Shown here one piece after another: positions 1 to 6,230 of a stretch of 6,230 nucleotides of DNA (the first letter of the stretch is position 1; each line of letters begins with the position of its first letter). This DNA comes from Alphaproteobacteria bacterium (lineage in GTDB: Bacteria; Pseudomonadota; Alphaproteobacteria; Rhodospirillales; Rhodospirillaceae), in assembly GCA_003250275.1 (NCBI GenBank), contig QKGW01000403.1:1-6230 (forward strand), read 5' to 3'. Below the pieces are notes generated by a model, which was given only the letters and a program-made list of their open reading frames with translations, was not told where the DNA came from and made no database searches. Made by a program: the position numbers and the translations under genes.

Positions 1-394
1 CGACCTCTTCGCCGGAACCGGCGCGCTCGGGCTCGAGGCGTGGTCGCGCGGCGCGGCGCACGTCACCTTCGTCGAGCGCGATCCCGTCGCGCTCAAGGCG
101 CTCACCGCCAACGTGCGCGGCTGCAAGGCCGAGGCGGAGATCCTCCGCGCCGACGCGACGCACCTGCCGCGCGCGAAACTCGCCTGCGATCTGGTGCTGC
201 TCGACCCGCCCTACGCCGCGGGCGTCGCCGCCGCCGCGCTCGCGAGCGCGGATGCCGCGGGCTGGGTGCGCTCCGGCGCGGTGGTGGTGGCGGAAACCGC
301 CGCCGCCGATGCGCCCGCGTGGCCCGAGGGCTTCGCCGTCGACGACCGCCGCGTCTACGGCAAGGCCGCGCTCACCTTCCTTCGCAAGCTCTGA
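1..394 (+). CDS. rsmD: 16S rRNA (guanine(966)-N(2))-methyltransferase RsmD, 5'-truncated by the window
   Basis: RsmD uses S-adenosylmethionine to methylate N2 of G966 in 16S rRNA during small-subunit assembly in the cytoplasm. The fragment is read in the frame of base 2 and gives 130 residues before TGA at 392-394. It opens directly in SAM-binding motif I, DLFAGTGALGLEAWSRGA, followed by the acidic FVERD that contacts the SAM ribose. The catalytic DPPY motif of N2-guanine methyltransferases is at fragment residues 68-71. The end, VYGKAALTFLRKL, fits the last strand of the fold. RsmD proteins are usually about 180-190 residues, so roughly 55 N-terminal residues, including the GxxxR-type start of the domain, lie upstream of the window. 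The combination of DLFAGTGALGLEA and DPPY is characteristic of RsmD; another small-domain RNA or DNA methyltransferase is much less likely. No T-tailed terminator is visible after it. Confidence 0.93.
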   Translation, partial: DLFAGTGALGLEAWSRGAAHVTFVERDPVALKALTANVRGCKAEAEILRADATHLPRAKLACDLVLLDPPYAAGVAAAALASADAAGWVRSGAVVVAETAAADAPAWPEGFAVDDRRVYGKAALTFLRKL

Positions 395-556
395 GACTCG
401 GGGCGCGGTTTTCGCCGCCGCGCGCGTCCGGGTTGCCGCCGCCGCCGCCGCGGGCGCGTCCGCGCGCCGGTTCTAAGGCGCTGATCCCCCATGGGGAAAA
501 CCGGGCACGACGAAACCCGTAAGATATTTCAGGATTTCGCGGGGCAACCACAGGTG

Positions 557-581
557 TAGGACTTATACTCCCGTTAGGACT
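557..581 (+). promoter_or_regulatory. Candidate gldA promoter (-10 like TATACT) flanked by a TAGGACT direct repeat
   Basis: TATACT at 564-569 matches the sigma-70 type -10 consensus at five of six bases and stands out in GC-rich DNA. It lies 37 bp upstream of the gldA start. No good -35 hexamer is seen at 16-18 bp spacing, so the promoter would be weak or activator-dependent. The 7-bp sequence TAGGACT occurs at 557-563 and again at 575-581, a period of 18 bp, bracketing the -10 box and the expected transcription start. That placement suits a regulator site, but this is inference. The remainder of the spacer 395-556 holds a short GCC triplet run (435-449) and a small CCCCATGGGG palindrome (487-496), with no gene. 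Confidence 0.35.
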
Positions 582-590
582 CGGTGCTAC

Positions 591-599
591 GGGAAAGGA
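591..599 (+). promoter_or_regulatory. Ribosome binding site of gldA
   Basis: GGGAAAGGA ends 7 bases before the ATG at 607. Together with family-like N-terminal spacing to the YVQGA motif, it supports 607 as the start. Confidence 0.65.
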
Positions 600-606
600 C
601 CTGACC

Positions 607-1761
607 ATGTTGACGACTGCGATATTTCCCAGCCGGTACGTACAGGGCGCACACGCGCTGTCCGCCTTGGGTGAAGAGGCGCGCCGCTTCGGCGAGCGCG
701 CCCTGGTGATCGAGGACGGCCTCGTCGCCGAAACCCTGGGCGGCGAGATCGCCGACGCTCTCAAGCAGGCCGTCGAGGCCGTGTTCGAGGTGTTCGGCGG
801 CGAATGCTGCGATTCCGAGATTGCCCGCCTCGAACAGGTCGCCGAGGCGAACGGCGCGCAATGCATCGTCGGCATCGGCGGTGGCAAGACGCTCGACACC
901 GCCAAGGCGGTGGCGCACTACGCCAAGGTTCCGGTGGTGATCGTCCCGACGCTCGCCTCCACCGACGCGCCGTGCTCGGCACTCGCGGTGATCTACACCG
1001 ACGAGGGCGAGTTCGAGCGCTATCTGGTGCTGCCGAAGAATCCCGACGCGGTGATCGTCGACACCGCGGTGATCGCCCGCGCGCCGGCGCGCTTCCTCTC
1101 CTCCGGCATGGGCGACGCGCTCTCCACCTGGTTCGAGGCGGAAGGCTGCCGGATCTCGCGTGCCGGGAACATGACCGGACGGCCCGGCCCGATGACCGCC
1201 AACGCGCTCGCGCGGCTGTGCTTCGACACCCTGATGGAATACGGCCCGCTGTCGCTGCGCGCGGTCGAGGCCGGGGCTGTGACGCCCGCGCTCGAACGCA
1301 TCGTCGAAGCCAATACCCTGCTCTCCGGCCTCGGCTTCGAGAGCGGCGGCCTCGGCGCCTGCCACGCGATCCACAACGGCCTCACCGTATTGCCGCAGAC
1401 CCACATGTTCTGGCACGGCGAGAAGGTGACGATCGGCGTGCTCGCGGCGCTGTTCATCACCGATCAGCCGCCCGAGATGGTCGACCGCGTGTTCGGCTTC
1501 TGCGAGGCGGTCAACCTGCCGACCACGCTCGCCCAGATCGGCCTCGCCGACGTTTCCGACGAGGATCTGATGAAGGTGGCGGAAGCCGCCTGCGCGAAGG
1601 GCGAGACGATCCACAACGAGCCGCACGAGATCTCCCCCGAGGTGGTTCTCTCGGCCCTCAAGACCGCCGACGCCGAGGGACGCCGCCGCCGTGAAGCGGC
1701 GCGCGAAGGCAAGCCGTCGGCGAGTGCGGAATCGAGCCGTTGGCACCTGATGGTCGCTTGA
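607..1761 (+). CDS. gldA: Glycerol dehydrogenase (NAD-dependent, zinc-type member of the iron-containing ADH superfamily)
   Basis: GldA oxidises glycerol to dihydroxyacetone with NAD+ in the cytoplasm; relatives also act on 1,2-diols and on dihydroxyacetone in reverse. The 384-residue product follows E. coli GldA closely as I recall it. YVQGA is at 11-15 and FGGEC at 63-67. The dinucleotide-binding GIGGGKTLDTAK is at 89-100, PTLASTDAPCSAL at 114-126 and IYTDEGEFERYL at 129-140. The three metal ligands of the family can be placed at Asp170 (in GMGDALSTWFEA), His253 (in CHAIHNGLT) and His270 (in HGEK), with spacing that matches characterised GldA. ETIHNEP is near 333-339. The C-terminus runs about 15 residues past the E. 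coli end as an Arg/Ser/Ala-rich tail (365-384). It has its own leader and a strong terminator, so it is probably monocistronic. No dhaK-type kinase or glycerol transporter is nearby, so the physiological substrate is not fixed by context. Confidence 0.93.
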   Translation: MLTTAIFPSRYVQGAHALSALGEEARRFGERALVIEDGLVAETLGGEIADALKQAVEAVFEVFGGECCDSEIARLEQVAEANGAQCIVGIGGGKTLDTAKAVAHYAKVPVVIVPTLASTDAPCSALAVIYTDEGEFERYLVLPKNPDAVIVDTAVIARAPARFLSSGMGDALSTWFEAEGCRISRAGNMTGRPGPMTANALARLCFDTLMEYGPLSLRAVEAGAVTPALERIVEANTLLSGLGFESGGLGACHAIHNGLTVLPQTHMFWHGEKVTIGVLAALFITDQPPEMVDRVFGFCEAVNLPTTLAQIGLADVSDEDLMKVAEAACAKGETIHNEPHEISPEVVLSALKTADAEGRRRREAAREGKPSASAESSRWHLMVA

Positions 1762-1785
1762 GCCCACCGGGAAATGCCGACGGTG

Positions 1786-1816
1786 ACGGGGCGCCCCGGG
1801 GTGGGCGCCCCGTTTT
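1786..1816 (+). terminator. Rho-independent terminator of gldA
   Basis: A perfect 11-bp GC-rich stem pairs ACGGGGCGCCC (1786-1796) with GGGCGCCCCGT (1803-1813), with a 6-base loop. It is followed by TTTT at 1813-1816 and lies 24 bases after the gldA stop codon. The T-run is only on the plus-strand side, so it should act on gldA and not on the convergent cfa transcript. Confidence 0.85.
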
Positions 1817-1835
1817 CGTGCGGGGGGAACGCACG
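1817..1835. other. Small hairpin between the gldA terminator and the palindromic repeat
   Basis: CGTGCG (1817-1822) pairs with CGCACG (1830-1835) around a 7-base GGGGGAA loop. It has no T-run on either side. It may help slow or shield the 3' ends of the two convergent transcripts, but chance occurrence in such GC-rich DNA is possible. Confidence 0.3.
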
Positions 1836-1852
1836 CCGCCGCACGATCTCGC

Positions 1853-1909
1853 GTCACCCCCGGGCTCGACCCGGGGGTCCACGCCCGGTTTTCGTGGATG
1901 GCCGGGTCA
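1853..1909. repeat. Alphaproteobacterial palindromic intergenic repeat, one full copy and an inverted half copy
   Basis: The full copy has a perfect 9-bp stem, ACCCCCGGG (1856-1864) and CCCGGGGGT (1870-1878), with loop CTCGA, followed by CCACG. This matches the common alphaproteobacterial repeat whose reading frames give peptides like MDPRVxPG, seen here on the minus strand as MDPRVEPGGD. A second, inverted half copy follows: GACCCGGGGGTCCACG (1868-1883) mirrors CGTGGATGGCCGGGTC (1893-1908) at 13 of 16 positions, with CCCGGTTTT between. The two foldings share bases 1868-1878 and so compete. The half copy ends in the stop codon of cfa. The element lies where cfa transcription must end, so it may serve as its 3' structure; the role is inferred. 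Confidence 0.75.
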
Positions 1910-3151
1910 GATCGCGACCGGCAGCGGGTGGCTCGCCTCGAACGCGCCGATGTAGTCGCGGCTGTCGGGCACTACGGTCTTGTCGCGCGCGAGCTGCACC
2001 TGAAACACCACCTGGCCCTCGTGGCGGAACGCCATCTCCGAGCCGAGGAGGTAGAACTCCCACATCCGGCAGAAGCGTTCGTCGAGCATCCGCGAGATTT
2101 CCTCGCGGTGTTCCTGGAAGCGGCGGTGCCAGTGCTTGAGGGTTTCGGCGTAGTGCAGCCGCAGCACCTCGACGTCGCAGGTGGTGAGGTGTTCGCGCTC
2201 GATCGCCGCCGAAATCTCGGAAAGCGCCGGGCAGTAGCCGCCGGGGAAGATGTACTTGCGGATCCAAGGGTTGGTCGAGCCGGGCGGGTCGGAGCGGCCG
2301 ATGGTGTGCAGCAGGGCCACGCCGCCGGGGGCGAGGCAGCGGCGCACCGCGTTGAAGTAGCTGCGGTAGTACTTCACCCCGACGTGCTCGAACATCCCCA
2401 CCGAGACGATCCGGTCGAAGGGTTCGTTGATCGTGCGGTAGTCGCGCAGCTCGAAGCGCACCTTGCCGTCGAGCCCGGCCTTCGCGGCGCGCTGCTGCGC
2501 CACCGCGAGCTGCTGTTCGGAGAGGGTGATGCCGGTGACTTCGACGTCGAAGCTCTGGGCGAGGTAGAGCGCCATGCCGCCCCAGCCGCAGCCGATGTCG
2601 AGGACGCGCTGGCCGGGTTCGAGCAGGAGCTTCGCCGCGATGTGGCGCTTCTTCGCCGCCTGGGCGGTTTCGAGGGTTTCGTTGCCGGTGGGGAAGTAGG
2701 CGCACGAATACTGCCGGTCGGCGTCGAGGAACATCTCGTAGAGCTGCGGCGAGAGGTCGTAGTGGTGGGCGACGTTCTTGCGCGCGCGTGGGATCGGGTT
2801 GTTCTGGTGGAGCTTGCGCACCGCGCGGCCGACGCTCGCGCGCAGGCGCAGGAACACGCTCGGGTCGTCGTGCATGTTGCGCATGAAAAGCGCGAGGCAG
2901 TCGCCGAGGGTGCCCTCGTCGATCGTCACCGTGCCTTCCATGTAGCCCTCGCCGAAGGCGAGGGCGGGTTGCCAGATCAGGCGGCGGATCGTCTCGGGAT
3001 CGTGGAAGTGGACGGTGACCGGGGACGGAGTGTCGGCGGAGCGGAGGTGGGGGAACGGCTGGCCGTTGACGGTGAAGCGGCTGCCGTCGGGGCGGATCAC
3101 GGTGAGGTCGCCGAAGCGGACGAGACGCCGGAGAAAGGCTTCAAACAACAT
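1907..3151 (-). CDS. cfa: Cyclopropane-fatty-acyl-phospholipid synthase
   Basis: Cfa moves a methylene group from S-adenosylmethionine onto the cis double bond of unsaturated phospholipid acyl chains, working at the inner face of the cytoplasmic membrane, usually in stationary phase or under acid or solvent stress. From the start chosen here the protein has 414 residues (E. coli Cfa about 382). An N-terminal domain (about 1-115) includes FGEGYMEG at 66-73. The methyltransferase domain follows, with HHYDLS at 129-134, YSCAYF at 148-153, SAM motif LDIGCGWGG at 184-192, GITLSEQQ at 207-214, MFEHVG at 253-258 and WIRKYIFPGG at 296-305. Residues matching the E. coli active site are Cys150, Glu255, His282 and Tyr334. 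The longest open frame begins at 3193, but the ATG at 3151 has a perfect AGGAGG 8 bases upstream and gives the usual MLFEAFLRRLVRFG-type start. The gene is divergent from fsr and stands alone; no desaturase or sigma factor gene adjoins it. The TGA stop is embedded in the palindromic repeat. Confidence 0.95.
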   Translation of the reverse strand: MLFEAFLRRLVRFGDLTVIRPDGSRFTVNGQPFPHLRSADTPSPVTVHFHDPETIRRLIWQPALAFGEGYMEGTVTIDEGTLGDCLALFMRNMHDDPSVFLRLRASVGRAVRKLHQNNPIPRARKNVAHHYDLSPQLYEMFLDADRQYSCAYFPTGNETLETAQAAKKRHIAAKLLLEPGQRVLDIGCGWGGMALYLAQSFDVEVTGITLSEQQLAVAQQRAAKAGLDGKVRFELRDYRTINEPFDRIVSVGMFEHVGVKYYRSYFNAVRRCLAPGGVALLHTIGRSDPPGSTNPWIRKYIFPGGYCPALSEISAAIEREHLTTCDVEVLRLHYAETLKHWHRRFQEHREEISRMLDERFCRMWEFYLLGSEMAFRHEGQVVFQVQLARDKTVVPDSRDYIGAFEASHPLPVAI

Positions 3152-3159
3152 GCGACATG

Positions 3160-3165
3160 CCTCCT
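3160..3165 (-). promoter_or_regulatory. Ribosome binding site that fixes the cfa start
   Basis: The minus strand reads AGGAGG, a full match to the anti-Shine-Dalgarno sequence, 8 bases before the ATG at 3151. The upstream in-frame ATG at 3193 has no comparable site, and the site itself would lie inside that longer frame. The 414-residue product is therefore preferred over 428. Confidence 0.85.
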
Positions 3166-3200
3166 GAACGCGGAACGCGAGGACAAAACGCAACGAGGCC

Positions 3201-3276
3201 GGAAAAATATCCTGGGTATTTCTGCGATATGGGAAATCCTCGGGCGCTGCGCAAACCGATGTGAAATTTTCGTGGC
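3201..3276. promoter_or_regulatory. AT-richer patch in the cfa/fsr divergent region, probable promoter area
   Basis: The spacer between the cfa and fsr starts is 224 bp. Its middle is clearly richer in A and T than the flanking genes, with tracts GGAAAAATATCC (3201-3212), GATATGGGAAATCC (3226-3239) and GTGAAATTTTC (3261-3271). Divergent promoters are expected here. On the minus strand, GATATT within 3207-3212 is a possible cfa -10, and TTGCGC near 3248-3253 with CATATC 17 bases on is an alternative pair. None matches well enough to name as the promoter. Confidence 0.35.
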
Positions 3277-3280
3277 TGCA

Positions 3281-3303
3281 TTGCGACGGGCGCGCGGTCG
3301 CAA
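3281..3303. promoter_or_regulatory. Perfect inverted repeat upstream of fsr, candidate operator
   Basis: TTGCGAC (3281-3287) and GTCGCAA (3297-3303) form a perfect 7-bp dyad with a 9-base spacer, 73 bp before the fsr GTG and about 130 bp before the cfa start. Size and symmetry fit a site for a dimeric repressor or activator. No regulator gene is in the window, so the binding protein is unknown. It could instead form an RNA hairpin in the fsr leader. Confidence 0.4.
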
Positions 3304-3361
3304 CGGCGTTTCCCGATTGCCGGGAGGGGCGCGGTGTGGCAGCACTATTGGCTTAAGTTTC

Positions 3362-3367
3362 GAGGAG
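3362..3367 (+). promoter_or_regulatory. Ribosome binding site that supports the GTG start of fsr
   Basis: GAGGAG is 8 bases before the GTG at 3376. A competing GTG at 3334 has GGGAGGGG only 4 bases ahead. The downstream pair has better spacing and gives a protein of the usual family length. Confidence 0.6.
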
Positions 3368-3375
3368 TCCCGAAA

Positions 3376-4596
3376 GTGCGCAGCCCGTCCGCCGGATCCA
3401 CCGCCGTCACCGTCCTCATCGCGTTGAGCTTCTGCCACATGCTCAACGACATGATGCAGTCGCTGCTCGCTGCGATCTATCCGATGCTGAAGCGCGACTA
3501 CGGCCTCGATTTCGGCCAGATCGGTCTCCTCACCCTGACCTTCCAGTTCACCGCCTCGCTGCTCCAGCCGGTGGTCGGGATCTACACCGACAAGCACCCG
3601 AAGCCGTTCTCCCTGGTGCTCGGCATGGGCTCGACCTTCATCGGTCTGATGATCCTCGCCACCGCGGGGAACTACGGCCTGCTGCTCGTCGGCGCGGCAG
3701 TGATCGGCATGGGCTCGTCGATCTTCCACCCCGAAAGCTCGCGCGTCGCGCGGATGGCCTCGGGCGGGCGCTTCGGCCTCGCGCAGTCGGTGTTCCAGGT
3801 CGGCGGCAATTCCGGTCAGGCGTTCGGCCCGCTGCTCGCGGCGCTGATCGTGGTGCCCTATGGCCAGGGTTCGGTGGCGTGGTTCTCGGCGGCGGCGGCG
3901 ATCGCGGCGATGATCCTCTACCGCGTCGGTATCTGGTATCGCGAGGCGCGCGCCGACGCGGCGAAGAAGCCCGCGCCCGCCAGCACCGCCGCGCGCCTGC
4001 CGCGCAAGAAGGTGGCGATCACCCTCGCGCTGCTCGTCAGCCTGGTGTTCTCGAAGAACGTCTACATGGCGTCGATTTCGAGCTACTACACCTTCTATCT
4101 GATCGAGACCTTCGGCGTGTCGGTGCAGACCGCGCAGATCTATCTCTTCATCTTCCTCGGCGCGGTGGCGGCGGGCACCCTGATCGGCGGCCCGGTCGGC
4201 GACCGCTTCGGGCGCAAGGTGGTGATCTGGTGCTCGATCTTGGGCGTGCTGCCGTTCACCCTGCTGCTGCCCCACGCGAATCTGTTCTGGACGCCGATCC
4301 TCACCGTGGTCATCGGCCTCGTCCTCGCCTCGGCGTTCTCGGCGATCGTGGTCTACGGCCAGGAGCTGATGCCGGGCAAGGTCGGCACCGTCGCCGGGCT
4401 GTTCTTCGGCATCTCGTTCGGGTTGGGCGGCTTGGGCGCGGCGGTGCTCGGGCAGGTCGCCGACTGGCAGGGGATCCGCTTCGTCTATCAGATCTGCGCG
4501 TTCCTGCCGGCGCTCGGCCTGCTCACCGCGTTCCTGCCGAACATCGAGAAGGACCGCCTCGACGCCGCCCGCGCGGCGCGCGCCGCGGCGCAGGGC

Positions 4597-4611
<15 letters not shown>
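3376..4611 (+). CDS. fsr: MFS transporter of the fosmidomycin-resistance (Fsr) family
   Basis: Fsr-type carriers are 12-helix major facilitator proteins of the inner membrane; overexpressed E. coli Fsr gives fosmidomycin resistance, presumably by proton-driven export. With the GTG at 3376 the product has 411 residues (E. coli about 406). It shares long blocks with E. coli Fsr as I recall it: the helix 1 start FCHMLNDMMQSLLAAIYP at 19-36, FHPESSRVARMASGGR at 117-132, FQVGGN at 140-145, the inter-half loop about 187-212, YMASISSYYTFYL at 230-242, the motif-A-like GGPVGDRFGRK at 271-281, LASAFSAIVVYGQELMPG at 317-334 and FGLGGLGAAVLG at 348-359. These blocks include charged and polar residues uncommon elsewhere in the MFS, so the family call is firm, though the natural substrate here is unknown. 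A GTG at 3334 would add 14 residues. The gene is divergent from cfa and its last 15 bases overlap the 3' end of mutL on the other strand. Confidence 0.92.

Positions 4612-6230
<1,619 letters not shown>

Noticed and set aside
435..449. GCC triplet run
   Set aside because: Only five units in DNA that is rich in GCC codons anyway; expected by composition.
487..496. CCCCATGGGG palindrome, with CCGGTT/AACCGG outer arms at 467-472 and 499-504, as an rsmD terminator
   Set aside because: The stem is short and is followed by A residues, not T, on the plus strand. It may be a leader structure but there is not enough to call it.
40..522. Plus-strand frame of 160 codons over rsmD and the following spacer
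   Set aside because: Out of frame with the RsmD motifs, almost pure Arg/Ala/Gly/Pro, a GC-driven artefact.
574..1857. Long minus-strand open frame of 427 codons opposite gldA
   Set aside because: It lies antisense to a gene with clear family motifs, has Arg/His/Gly-rich composition typical of GC-rich shadow frames, and shows no recognisable domain.
3207..3230. ATATC-N14-GATAT inverted repeat in the cfa/fsr spacer
   Set aside because: Arms of only 5 bp in an AT-richer patch; likely by chance.
1898..3427. Plus-strand open frame of 509 codons opposite cfa, running into the cfa/fsr spacer
   Set aside because: It is a shadow of cfa with biased Val/Ala/Arg/Glu composition and no domain; it also crosses the divergent control region and the fsr start.
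3097..4275. Minus-strand open frame of 392 codons opposite fsr and the spacer
   Set aside because: His/Arg/Glu-rich shadow composition, no motif, and it overlaps the cfa start region and the well-supported fsr gene.

Overview
This window is an ordinary stretch of a very GC-rich bacterial chromosome, most likely from an alphaproteobacterium. The evidence for that is the strong G/C bias at third codon positions, a palindromic intergenic repeat with a CCCGGGCTCGACCCGGG core of a kind common in alphaproteobacterial genomes, and a MutL that keeps the endonuclease motif typical of bacteria without MutH. The exact genus cannot be read from the sequence. I found no mobile element, CRISPR array, RNA gene or new multigene system.

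Layout, left to right: (1) 1-394, the 3' part of rsmD on the plus strand, a 16S rRNA guanine-N2 methyltransferase cut by the window edge. (2) 395-606, an intergenic stretch with a -10-like TATACT flanked by a 7-bp direct repeat. (3) 607-1761, gldA on the plus strand, a zinc-type, NAD-linked glycerol dehydrogenase, followed by a strong intrinsic terminator. (4) 1762-1906, a hairpin-rich spacer that ends in an inverted pair of the alphaproteobacterial palindromic repeat; the second half-copy supplies the stop codon of the next gene. (5) 1907-3151, cfa on the minus strand, cyclopropane-fatty-acyl-phospholipid synthase. (6) 3152-3375, the divergent control region of cfa and fsr, with an AT-richer patch and a perfect 7-bp dyad. 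(7) 3376-4611, fsr on the plus strand, an MFS exporter of the fosmidomycin-resistance family. (8) 4597-6230, mutL on the minus strand, a mismatch-repair protein whose N-terminal end lies beyond the window; its 3' end overlaps that of fsr by 15 bp.

The genes do not form one pathway. rsmD and mutL are housekeeping genes pointing toward each other. Between them sit three singly transcribed genes: glycerol oxidation (gldA), membrane lipid modification under stress (cfa) and drug or metabolite export (fsr). Each appears to have its own leader. Two start sites are revised here from Shine-Dalgarno evidence: cfa at 3151 and fsr at the GTG at 3376.
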